A stretch of DNA of 64,000 nt, taken from positions 1 through 64,000 of the forward strand of contig JAJCYI010000222.1 of NCBI GenBank assembly GCA_029263015.1, written 5' to 3'. The translations under genes and the position numbers were made by a program. Every line of letters begins with the position of its first letter. The first letter of the stretch is position 1. Source of the stretch: Saprospiraceae bacterium (lineage in GTDB: Bacteria; Bacteroidota; Bacteroidia; Chitinophagales; Saprospiraceae). Positions 25,601 through 33,240 of this stretch are shown here, in pieces. Under the pieces are notes generated by a model. The model was not told the origin of the DNA. It searched no databases and worked only from the letters and a program-made list of their open reading frames with translations.

Positions 25601-28089
25601 ACCGTTGGAGGGGCTGGTATGCTGACGGTCACGGCATCCTCACCGGTACAGCCTGCCCCATTGGTGACTGTCACTGAGTAAGCCCCATTGGCGCTTACGG
25701 TTATGGTAGTTCCAGTTCCGCCATTTGACCATAAATAAGTAACGAATCCACTCCCTGCATCGAGGGTGGCTGTGCCGATGCACGATATGGCCGGGGTGGC
25801 GATGACCGGGGTGGGGGATGTTGCAATTTGCAGTTCTTGTTCATTGTTGGCCGTACAGCCGTTGGCATCCGTTATCGTTACCTGGTAGGTGCCTGCCTGC
25901 GTCACAGTAATATTTGTAGTGGTGTCGCCCGTGCTCCAAGCTATTTGGGAAAAACCGCCTGGCACAGAGAAGCTTCCACTCGTGCCACTACAGATAGAAG
26001 CAGGGCCTTCGATGGCCACCGATGGCAGGGCAAATTCTTCCAACACCCAATCATCCGTGGCGGTACAACCCAGCGTGTCTGTCACCGTTACATCGTAAGT
26101 GCCTGGTTGGGAGACGGTTATGTTTTGTGTTTCGTCGCCATTTGACCAAACCATTTGTGGAAAGGACTGTGCAAGCCCAAGGGTTGCCGATGTGCCTTCG
26201 CAAAATCCTGGAGGGCCTGTGACCTCTGGTTCCGGAGAAGGGTTGGCAGCCACTGGTTGGGTGGAAGTTGCGGTACAGCCGTTGTCGTCTGTCACCGTTA
26301 CTTCATACGTGCCTGGCTGCGAAACGGAAATCACCGCAGTTGTATCGCCCCCTGTCCACAAGTATTCTCCAAATCCGCTACTGGCTTCCAGTTCGCCCGA
26401 TGCCCCGGTGCATAAGCCTGTTGTCCCGGTGATGGAGACTTCAGGGGCGACGGGAATGTTGATGACTTCGGCAACCGTGTCTGCACAGCCTGAAGAATCG
26501 GTCACGATCACCGAGTAATTGCCACTGTTCTGGACGATTATGGCAGTTGTCGTATCGCCATTCGACCACAGATAAGTACCTCCTCCTCCGGCGTTCAAGG
26601 TCATTGATCCGTCGCATTCATAAGTTGCTGGCGCAATGGTGGCCGTCGGGCCAGTTGACAGATTCACTTCCAGGTTTGTATTTGTAGTACATCCAAAAAC
26701 ATTGCTGACCGTCACGATGTAGTTGCCGGATTGGCTCACTGTGATGGTGGGAGTTGTTTCGCCATTTGACCATTCGTAAGTCGGGTAAGGGCCGTTGTTC
26801 ACTGTCAGTTCAATCGGACTGCCTTCACAGGATGCGGCGGGTTGGGGGATAACCGGTTCGGGTAATGGGGAAGGCAGGATCAAATGTTCCCCTTGTGTGG
26901 TGCAGCCGTTCACGTCCGTTACGGTGACAGAGTACAATCCGGGTGTATTTACAATGACGGACTGTGTGGTTTCATTGGTTGACCAGGCGTATTCCTGAAA
27001 ACTAGGGAGTACTGTCATTTCTACCTCTTCCTGTCCCTCGCAGAGATCTGCTTCCCCGTTGATGGCGGGCGAGGTCACTGAGTACACACCGATAGACACG
27101 GATGCGATGTCGGTGCAGCCATTGAAATCGGTTACCGTCACTTGGTAGCTTTCTCCCGGAAAGCCCACAAAGCTTGGCGTTGTTTGTCCTGTGCTCCAAC
27201 TGAACGAAACATAATCAGACTGGTTGATCACCTGAACCGTCCCATCGCCCTCGGGACATAGGAATGGAGGGGCATCGAGGTTGGGCGGGATGATGGGGAA
27301 CGGCAATATTTCAACTACGTCCACCCCCGAACATCCAAAATTGTCGGTGACAGTAACACTGTAAATGCCTGGGCCATTGATCGTAATCTGAGGCGACGAC
27401 TGCCCGCCTGGTGACCATTCGTACAAATTGTAAGGTCCGCCCAACACTTCGAGGATGCCTATATTGTCGGGGCACAGGTTAGCGGGTCCGCTTATTTCAG
27501 GTTCGGGTAAAGGGATAAAATTTGGTTCGACTTCTAAAACCTTGGTGCAGCCCGTGGGCGTATTGGTTACCGTTACAGTATAAAGGCCACCCGTGCTGAC
27601 CGTGATCGGGTTGACCGTTTCACCATTTGACCATAAATAAGTGTAATTTCCACCAAAAGAAACATTTACTTGCAACTGGATAGTCCCCTGTCCTTCACAG
27701 GCAGGCCCCCCAAAAGCGAATATGGAGGCGTTCCAAAAGACGGGTTTGATGTGGATGGTATTTGAAAAGGCTACGCAGCCGTTTGCGTCAGTGACCATTA
27801 AGTTAACAGAAAACCAACTGTTAAGTGGTGCCACCGCCGTTTCTGTAGGATCAGTGCCCCCAGTTGACCAACTGTATGTGTATGGCCCAGTTCCTCCTGT
27901 CACGGTGGAGGTTATGGTCACGGTGTCTCCAGGGCAGTAAGTTTCTTCTGCCGGGGATGTAATGCTGACAAAAAATCCTTGACATTGTCCATAAACGTCA
28001 GCGGATTGTAGCCCCAGTATGAGTGCCAAAGCGATAAAGCAGTACCATGGTTTCTTTGAAGAGACTTTTTTAGTAAATATTCGATTCAT
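22696..28089 (-). CDS. Giant Ig/PKD-like repeat surface protein with T9SS type B (CHU_C) sorting domain
   Basis: 1797 residues. Residues 1-34 are a signal peptide. From about 52 to 1470 there are about 20 tandem units of 69-79 residues with the pattern Cys-x-G ... F..Y.WS.GETT..ITVS..G.Y.VTVTD.NGCT. Each unit has one Cys near its start and one in NGC, able to form an intradomain disulfide. Units 11-20 show a higher-order A-B-C triplet. Beyond the repeats are two Cys-containing domains, then the gliding-motility-type C-terminus (VPNSFSPNYDGINDLFRVFP, FRVFDRWGDMMF, GWNG, YVWYLKA) that marks T9SS type B cargo. It is expected to be a long rod-like adhesin or matrix protein on the cell surface. 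Many D-S/T-hydrophobic sites (for example GDTV, SDSL, CDSV) fit the Bacteroidota O-glycosylation motif. Confidence 0.93.
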   Translation of the reverse strand: MNRIFTKKVSSKKPWYCFIALALILGLQSADVYGQCQGFFVSITSPAEETYCPGDTVTITSTVTGGTGPYTYSWSTGGTDPTETAVAPLNSWFSVNLMVTDANGCVAFSNTIHIKPVFWNASIFAFGGPACEGQGTIQLQVNVSFGGNYTYLWSNGETVNPITVSTGGLYTVTVTNTPTGCTKVLEVEPNFIPLPEPEISGPANLCPDNIGILEVLGGPYNLYEWSPGGQSSPQITINGPGIYSVTVTDNFGCSGVDVVEILPFPIIPPNLDAPPFLCPEGDGTVQVINQSDYVSFSWSTGQTTPSFVGFPGESYQVTVTDFNGCTDIASVSIGVYSVTSPAINGEADLCEGQEEVEMTVLPSFQEYAWSTNETTQSVIVNTPGLYSVTVTDVNGCTTQGEHLILPSPLPEPVIPQPAASCEGSPIELTVNNGPYPTYEWSNGETTPTITVSQSGNYIVTVSNVFGCTTNTNLEVNLSTGPTATIAPATYECDGSMTLNAGGGGTYLWSNGDTTTAIIVQNSGNYSVIVTDSSGCADTVAEVINIPVAPEVSITGTTGLCTGASGELEASSGFGEYLWTGGDTTAVISVSQPGTYEVTVTDDNGCTATSTQPVAANPSPEPEVTGPPGFCEGTSATLGLAQSFPQMVWSNGDETQNITVSQPGTYDVTVTDTLGCTATDDWVLEEFALPSVAIEGPASICSGTSGSFSVPGGFSQIAWSTGDTTTNITVTQAGTYQVTITDANGCTANNEQELQIATSPTPVIATPAISCIGTATLDAGSGFVTYLWSNGGTGTTITVSANGAYSVTVTNGAGCTGEDAVTVSIPAPPTVGIAGPTAVCEGEMGTLTAGPGFVSYSWSNGETATSTDVSQPGTYSVVATDINGCTAEASFAFDNYPLPTVLIEGPLSICTGSSTSLEVSGSFSQINWNTGETTSSITVSQAGVYTVEVTDANGCTNDDVHELETGDSLSPVITEATPACDGTATLDAGGGYSTYLWSNGGTGQNITVTANGNYIVTVSDGSGCSGTAQLAVDIPVPPQVSISGPASACESEMATLAADLGFVSYNWSNGATTSSIAVSQTGTYTVEVSDANGCTATDSQPFEYFAAPAAVINGAASICTGSETELNVSGNFTQIIWNTGETTNSITVSQSGTYTVEVSDANGCTASGTHELLTGTSLSPVITTTDVSCNGTATLSAGAGFTNFFWSNGETEPNITVNANGLYAVTVSDASGCSGETSLMVNLPAPPLVDILGANSICTGSSTQFSVPDNFPQIEWNTGETTPTITVASAGIYGVTVTDSNGCTATDELELGVSDSLSPDITSSLEDCDGTSTLDAGPGFATYQWSTGSSSTNIVIATNGLYTVTVSDANGCTGVATLDIILPEAPVVTIAGATAICEGDDTELVAPGSFVQYLWNTGETTPTITVGQGGIYSVTVSDANGCTATDQWTLTQLQSDYNFVQLDACSTQDTGTVEFVMTNQFGCDSLVVIQTSLAPALTTTVAFSACEGSVTTYNGIQIVAGDTQEFVFNAANGCDSVVTVSVTAFPAVAFDLSTTEACSNALDGTVQVSMQNGTAPFQYALNGGNYQGDPVFTDLPSGLHLVEVSDANGCILEETIDIPQKEPLEILVEDMELSCDQTSVILRPTVVSGNLFDLNWQWPDGSTAPWMLVENSGNYFLQIGDGCEVQEFTMNVSWEDDRSTNSFFFVPNSFSPNYDGINDLFRVFPGVDFKVNSFEFRVFDRWGDMMFGTTNLEEGWNGMYKEVQKQPSVYVWYLKAKVELCGGREIDIFREGGVTIVR

Positions 28090-28176
28090 AACAATTGAGT
28101 TGATTTTTTAACAATGATTCGATGATGATTTAGGGCGTAAGGCTTGTTTGGAGACCCTGTCAAAAAGTGCATGCTT

Positions 28177-30912
28177 TTAGAAAATAATGATCCGCTCACT
28201 GAATACTTGGCCAGACTGTCCTACCTGGATCAAGTAGACGCCTGGCACATAACCTATTAGGTCTAGGTGAAATGACTGCGCCCCGCTCAATTCCCGGCGG
28301 AGCAATTCCCTCCCGCCAGTATCGAACAGGCGCAACAGGCCGTTTTCAATTGATCTGTTTTTTATATTTATTAAAACCTGTCCATCAGAGGGATTGGGAA
28401 AAATTTCAATACCCGGTGGGTGTTCATTTTCTTTTGTGGCAGTGACTGAGACCTCCACCGGAACCCGCTCGGAAATGCACTCGAAACCTTGTCCCCTGAC
28501 CTGCCAATCGTAGAAATAGTAATAGTACCCATCGCCAAAACCGGAAGTGGTGATTTGGCCGACATCGCCAATGAGGTAGGGGAATTCCAGTAGCCCTTCG
28601 TTCCTGAAAAGATTGCCCAGTGGGCAGTGGAGTGAAAAATTCCCGGCAGGGATTTCGAAATCCAAATCCAGCACGTTCCAGCCAGTTTGCACTTGAAACT
28701 GTTTGACTGCTAATAGGGTGTCGGGCGAAAACAACTGTACAAAACGTACGCCCTCGGGAGCGCCTAGTGGTAGGTAAACGTTGACAGATAAGAGGGTGAA
28801 AGGTTCCCACGCCTCAAAAAATAAGTAGCCAGTTTGGGTGGAAAGGCCGCCCTGCCCTGCGGCGTCGGATTTGCCTCCTGATTGGACTTCACTAGGATAG
28901 AAATGATGGCTTTCAACGAAATACACCTCGTTACCGTCGAGCCCCGGCGTTTGAAAGTTAGGGCCGACGTGCAATAGATTGCCCCCAGATGCCGCATCGT
29001 ACCAATGGCAGTTTGCCCCTTCGGCAGTGATCAAAACAGAATCGCCTTGGCCGATGGTGATAGCCGTGGCTTCAGGGGCGGTCGATGGTAGTATGTTTAC
29101 CTCAAAAGGCTGGGATTCCAGCTTTCCCAAGGTGCATTTCGCATCTATTGACACTTTGTAACTTCCTGATTTTAATACATTTATACTTTGATTTTCTTCA
29201 CCTGTTGACCACATTGGATTCTGACCGTTTTCGATTGACAAAATGACCGTGTCCCCTTTGCATTGACGGTGGCTGGGATTGGCCGTGATCGTGGGCGGCT
29301 CATCTTCTGCCATTATTATTTCGATGAAATTGGAAAGCGAAACGCACCCATTGTTGTCCGTCAGTGAATAAAAGTACCTTCCAGGCTGGCTGACCTGAAG
29401 AATCGGTTCTGTGCTTCCATCCGACCAAAAATAATTGGCAAAACCTACTGGGGCTTCCAATTGGATGGTATCGCCTGGGCACAGTTCGTATTGTTCGTTT
29501 TCAAAAAAAGAAAAGGGTAACACACAGTCGGCTTCGGGCACGAGATAAGTGGTGTCGGCTGACAGTCCCATCACGGTCGTGGTGATGCCAGAAGGCCATT
29601 TGATGGTCATGGAATCCACGTCGGTATGTTGCCCCAACCCAAAATGGATGGTCAAAGACCCCATCGGGCTAAAGCTCTGTCCTGAGCGTACCTCTCTCGA
29701 CTGCACACCCCAGGAACCATATATTTCTACCCTCGCCCCGATGCCGTTGCGGTTGCCCGCAAGGCCGAACGGGTTCACTTTGAACCAATGGTTTTCAACG
29801 TTGCCTTGGTTTATCCAGAACAGGCCATTGGTCAATACATCGAGGAAACCGTCGTTGTTGAAATCACCGATGGCGCCTGGTGTTATGGGTGCATCCTGGG
29901 CGGTAAAAGTCAGGTCACCGTTGCCGAGATAGAGTTCTTTGTCGAGTTCCGAGAAAATGTCAATGAAACCATCGTTGTTGAAATCGGCAGCCGCATTTTC
30001 CCAGGCTCCGAGGTCGTTGGCATCAATGCCGGAACTGGCCGTCACATCTGTGAATGTCCCATTGCCGATGTTCCTAAAAAGTAGGTTTTGGTTGTCGTGG
30101 TTGACGATGAAGGCATCAAAGTCGCCGTCGTTGTCGAAGTCTTCGAATACGGTGCTCCACGATTGGGAATTGTCGGCCAGGCCTGCTGCCGTCGCTATTT
30201 CAGAATAGGTGCCATCGCCGTTGTTTTGGTACAGTAGGTTAGTACGGGCTATATTGCCGGGCGCAGCGCCCCCGAGGCATTTGGAGATGTAGAGGTCAAT
30301 GTCCCGGTCGTTGTCGAAGTCCGTCCAGATGGCAGCATAGTTGCCGGGGAGGTCTATCGTGTTTATCAAAGTATAATCGGGTACCATGCCTCCCGTGCCG
30401 TCATTTCTGAACGGGATGGACTGGCCAATGTCGTGGCAGACAAAAGCGTCAAGGTGCCCATCGTTGTCAATGTCGGCCATTGTGGAGCGTTGGCTGAAAA
30501 TGGAAACGGGCATCACCGTTTCGAAATATGACGCTATCGATTGGTTGTATTTGACAAAGGAAACCGATGTGCCGTTCCCAAACAGCAAGTCGTTGAACCC
30601 GTCGTTGTCTAGGTCGCCAGCGCAGATGCTCCAACTGGGCGGGGATTGCACAGGGGTTGCGAAAAACTGCTGCGTAAACGAACCGTCTTTTTGCTGGTAA
30701 TCAATATAGATGCCTTTGTTGCCCACCCGCACTACATCGTCGAGGAAATCGCCGTTCATATCCACTGCACAATCACTATACGAAGTAAAACCTGAGACGG
30801 GATTGAGCAAGCCACTCTCTGCGCTAAAATTCACTGCTTGTCCAACCATCAAAAAAGTGCATGGCATGAAAAATAAAAGAAGGCTGTATTTAATAGGTAT
30901 AGGAGGACACAT
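28177..30912 (-). CDS. FG-GAP/VCBS and ASPIC/UnbV repeat surface protein with Ig units and T9SS type A domain
   Basis: 911 residues from the ATG at 30912; the frame stays open to 31005 but residues before MCPPIPIKYSLLLFF lack sense. A signal peptide ends at GQA. Residues about 30-400 hold repeated calcium-loop blades (DMNGDFLDD, DLDNDGFND, DIDNDGHLD, DFDNDRDID, DFDNDGDFD, DFNNDGFID, DFNNDGFLD), the FG-GAP/VCBS propeller. NGIGARVEIYG and FGLGQHTDVDSMTIKWPSG are the ASPIC/UnbV domain. Two Ig units (CPGDTIQLEAP..FWSDGSTEP and CKGDTVILS..MWSTGEENQ) resemble those of the neighbouring giant gene. The C-terminus (IEIFPNPSDGQV, VPGVYLIQV) is a T9SS type A sorting domain. The two genes lie in tandem, 88 bp apart. 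Confidence 0.92.
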   Translation of the reverse strand: MCPPIPIKYSLLLFFMPCTFLMVGQAVNFSAESGLLNPVSGFTSYSDCAVDMNGDFLDDVVRVGNKGIYIDYQQKDGSFTQQFFATPVQSPPSWSICAGDLDNDGFNDLLFGNGTSVSFVKYNQSIASYFETVMPVSIFSQRSTMADIDNDGHLDAFVCHDIGQSIPFRNDGTGGMVPDYTLINTIDLPGNYAAIWTDFDNDRDIDLYISKCLGGAAPGNIARTNLLYQNNGDGTYSEIATAAGLADNSQSWSTVFEDFDNDGDFDAFIVNHDNQNLLFRNIGNGTFTDVTASSGIDANDLGAWENAAADFNNDGFIDIFSELDKELYLGNGDLTFTAQDAPITPGAIGDFNNDGFLDVLTNGLFWINQGNVENHWFKVNPFGLAGNRNGIGARVEIYGSWGVQSREVRSGQSFSPMGSLTIHFGLGQHTDVDSMTIKWPSGITTTVMGLSADTTYLVPEADCVLPFSFFENEQYELCPGDTIQLEAPVGFANYFWSDGSTEPILQVSQPGRYFYSLTDNNGCVSLSNFIEIIMAEDEPPTITANPSHRQCKGDTVILSIENGQNPMWSTGEENQSINVLKSGSYKVSIDAKCTLGKLESQPFEVNILPSTAPEATAITIGQGDSVLITAEGANCHWYDAASGGNLLHVGPNFQTPGLDGNEVYFVESHHFYPSEVQSGGKSDAAGQGGLSTQTGYLFFEAWEPFTLLSVNVYLPLGAPEGVRFVQLFSPDTLLAVKQFQVQTGWNVLDLDFEIPAGNFSLHCPLGNLFRNEGLLEFPYLIGDVGQITTSGFGDGYYYYFYDWQVRGQGFECISERVPVEVSVTATKENEHPPGIEIFPNPSDGQVLINIKNRSIENGLLRLFDTGGRELLRRELSGAQSFHLDLIGYVPGVYLIQVGQSGQVFSERIIIF

Positions 30913-31468
30913 ATTATTATAGTGATTAGTCTCTTTTATTATTAGTAATTTGTAACATGATATTTTGTAAATGAGTGCTCGCAAAAACAAATGATTATCG
31001 ATCATTTACATTTATCCTTATTGGTCAAAAGGAGCAGTATTTTTTTATAAAACAGTTGTTATATATTCGTCGGATTTTGCAATTTCATTTCATTTCTTTG
31101 ATAAATATATAAGTCTGTCCATTCGTTCATCCCATCGAGATTGCTGAACTGGAATAAAAGAATGCTAAAAGAGAAAGTCTTGTGATTAATTGATGTAAAT
31201 GCACAAAATTCGGCTGAATATCCTGTATTTAAAGGTGTTTTAACTGTATTGGTGTATGTGTGCGGCACTGCTGATTCGGACTATTATTATCCCTGTTCAG
31301 GTGTTTACTTTTTACTAATTAATATTTTCTAATTAATATTGAAGCCAGAAAATTAATTACAGTTCTTTCTTTGTTTCCTATTATAATAGTGATAAAATTT
31401 ACATCAATTTAATTCGATTGGAGTTTCGATATATCCTGAATAAAATTATCAATAACTATTTTTTTAAC

Positions 31469-31476
31469 TAAATTTG
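31469..31476 (+). promoter_or_regulatory. Orphan -7 box TAAATTTG
   Basis: Exact TAnnTTTG match about 10 bp before a strong terminator hairpin on the same strand (31486-31525). No -33 TTG is obvious. No coding region follows, so if active it would make an RNA of about 45 bases or a leader. Confidence 0.4.
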
Positions 31477-31485
31477 CTTTTGAAA

Positions 31486-31525
31486 AGAGGCCCCTTCGCT
31501 GTATGGTGAGGGGTCTATTTTTTTT
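31486..31525 (+). terminator. Strong rho-independent terminator with no upstream plus-strand gene
   Basis: GGCCCCTTCGC pairs with GTGAGGGGTC with one bulged T and G-U pairs, followed by a run of eight T (31518-31525). The nearest gene to the left is on the minus strand, so this terminator has no obvious coding client. Confidence 0.7.
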
Positions 31526-31575
31526 GGTATTCCTTATTGTTTTTTTGCTTTGTGTCTTAATTAAATTTTGGACTC

Positions 31576-31740
31576 AGGTTTAAATTAGGGCAAACGCATC
31601 AAAGTATTGTTAGAAAAGTCGAGTATTGAAAATCAGGCGTTTATGAAAAAAATATTTATTAAATTGATTTTATTTCACTTCGTAAATTCCTGATTATTAG
31701 CACTCGTAAATTTTGGTGCGTTTGCCCTAGGTTTAAATTA
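31576..31740. mobile_element. MITE-like element with 16-bp inverted ends and 12-bp flanking direct repeats
   Basis: The 140-bp core (31588-31727) begins GGGCAAACGCATCAAA and ends with its complement (one mismatch, TTTGGTGCGTTTGCCC). Both sides are flanked by the identical 12-mer AGGTTTAAATTA (31576-31587 and 31729-31740), which looks like a target-site duplication or a direct repeat carried by the element. It has no ORF. A related left end occurs at 5218-5234. Confidence 0.6.
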
Positions 31741-31800
31741 GTTCAGTATTTTAGGGAGTTGTTTTTTGTATAGTAAGGTAAAATAAATGAGCATAGCATA

Positions 31801-31848
31801 ACTTAGCTCGACTTTAGCCATTTTCAAATGGCTAAAGTCGAGCTAAGT
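31801..31848. repeat. Perfect 23-bp palindrome with 2-base loop
   Basis: Arms 31801-31823 and 31826-31848 (core GCTCGACTTTAGCC and complement) are exact. No T-run follows. Its right arm overlaps by four bases the left end of the element at 31845-32005. Confidence 0.75.
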
Positions 31849-32005
31849 AGTCGGACACAATTACTTAACATTTTTGGCGGCTTCTTTTCAGCGATGACTG
31901 CGTTAAATAAAGGAACCGTAGCATACAGCTATGCTTAATTTTTTTGTCTTGTCCTCATTAAAAACAAACTCGCCAAAATATCAACATAAATATGCCCGAC
32001 TACTT
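31845..32005 (-). repeat. Dispersed repeat, copy 2, bounded by 10-bp inverted ends
   Basis: Ends AAGTAGTCGG (31845-31854) and CCGACTACTT (31996-32005) are exact complements. Inside, the reverse complement of 31867-31953 aligns with 44-130 of the window. Copy 1 lacks these clear ends. Confidence 0.6.
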
Positions 32006-32202
32006 TTCTGATTTTTTTAACATAGCGAATACAGAAAAGGCGACCGACAAAAACGGGATTCATTCGGGCACGACTATTTATCCTCCTCACTTTTTTTATT
32101 ACACTTTATTATTTTAATTTGCCAGGAAGCGGTACCTGGACTTTTGACGAATGGAATTATCCAGAACCGGGAACTTATTCTTTGATCGTTATTAAAAAAA
32201 AT

Positions 32203-33189
32203 ATGACTTCCACCATCAATTGGGGCATTCTCGCCCCAGGGCGCATCGCCCACAAATTTGCAAATGACCTCAATCTTGTGAAAAATGCCCGCCTCCATGC
32301 TGTCGCTTCCCGCTCATTGGAACGGGCACAGGATTTCGCAAAAAAATATGGAGCCAACCATGCTTTTGGGAGTTATGAAGAGTTGGCAGGCTGCCCTGAT
32401 CTCGATGTGGTTTATGTTGCCTCGCCCCATTCTGGTCATATGGAACATTCTATATTTTTATTGGAAAATAAAATACCCGTGCTGTGCGAAAAGCCATTGG
32501 CCATCAATTCAAAGCAAGTGCATAAAATAGTTTCGGCTGCCCGTGCGAACGATACTTTTTTGATGGAGGCTATCTGGACTCGGTTTATTCCTGTTTTTGA
32601 TAAAATAATTGAAATGGTAGGAAGCGGAATGATCGGTGAATTGAATACCATCAGGGCAGACTTTGGATTCAAAGCGAATTTCGATCCGGCAGGGAGGGTG
32701 TTTGACCTGGCGCTTGGCGGCGGCTCTTTGCTCGATGTTGGGTTGTACCCAGTATATGCCGCAACGCAGTTTTTTGGTAAACCTGAAGAAGTGAAAGCCG
32801 TGGCGATAAAGGGATCTACAGGCACCGATGATAGTTGCGCGATGCTGCTCCGTTATGCTGGCAACAAGTTGGCAATCCTTGATTCTTCCGTTGTAAACCT
32901 TACTGATACCGTCGCTGTGCTGCATGGTGAAAAGGGGAATATCCATATTCATGGCCGCTTCCATGAAGGCGAGCGAGCTACAGTTTCTATATTTGGGAAA
33001 AAAGAACAAGAAATATACCTCCCTAAAACAGGGCATGGCTATTCCCATGAAATATTGGCTGTGAATGATTGTTTGGTACGGGGTAAAAAGGAGTGCGAAA
33101 AACTCCCACTTGATTTTAGTATTTTTATGATGCAAAACCTCGATGCCGTGCGAAAAGAGGCAGGTATTTTTTATCCTGATTTTGATTAA
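32203..33189 (+). CDS. Gfo/Idh/MocA family NAD(P)-dependent oxidoreductase
   Basis: 328 residues from the ATG at 32203; a TTG at 32119 would add 28 residues without Rossmann features. The N-terminus INWGILAPGRIAHKFANDL is the GxGxxA-like nucleotide-binding loop in the variant form (Ala-Pro-Gly-Arg-Ile-Ala). VYVASPHSGHMEHSIFLLENKIPVLCEKPLAIN (residues about 69-101) holds the family's Glu-Lys-Pro, and GGGSLLDVGLYPVYAATQFFG is the substrate-domain motif. These enzymes oxidise sugars, inositols or dihydrodiols; the dimeric dihydrodiol dehydrogenase branch is the nearest by pattern. The substrate is unknown. Confidence 0.93.
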   Translation: MTSTINWGILAPGRIAHKFANDLNLVKNARLHAVASRSLERAQDFAKKYGANHAFGSYEELAGCPDLDVVYVASPHSGHMEHSIFLLENKIPVLCEKPLAINSKQVHKIVSAARANDTFLMEAIWTRFIPVFDKIIEMVGSGMIGELNTIRADFGFKANFDPAGRVFDLALGGGSLLDVGLYPVYAATQFFGKPEEVKAVAIKGSTGTDDSCAMLLRYAGNKLAILDSSVVNLTDTVAVLHGEKGNIHIHGRFHEGERATVSIFGKKEQEIYLPKTGHGYSHEILAVNDCLVRGKKECEKLPLDFSIFMMQNLDAVRKEAGIFYPDFD

Positions 33190-33240
33190 AAATCATCAGA
33201 AAATTTTGTGGGAATTTTGCCACAAAGAAACCTAACAATT

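Larger units (their letters stand above)
30913..32202. other. Gene-free, AT-rich spacer of 1.3 kb with repeats
   Basis: No convincing ORF on either strand; a 69-codon minus-strand frame at 31059-31268 has neither signal peptide nor domain pattern. The left part (30913-31460) shows nothing recognisable. The right part contains, in order, a promoter-terminator pair (31469-31525), a MITE-like element (31588-31727), a 23-bp palindrome (31801-31848) and a 161-bp element (31845-32005). Repeats make up roughly half of 31460-32005. Confidence 0.7.

Noticed and set aside
23400-27940. Series of plus-strand open frames of 60-139 codons opposite the giant gene
   Set aside because: They recur with the protein repeats of the minus-strand gene, share a repeated antisense pattern, have no signal or domain, and follow from the codon bias of the Ig units.
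31059-31268. 69-codon minus-strand ORF in the repeat-rich island
   Set aside because: No start context, signal peptide or domain; low-complexity composition in an AT-rich spacer.
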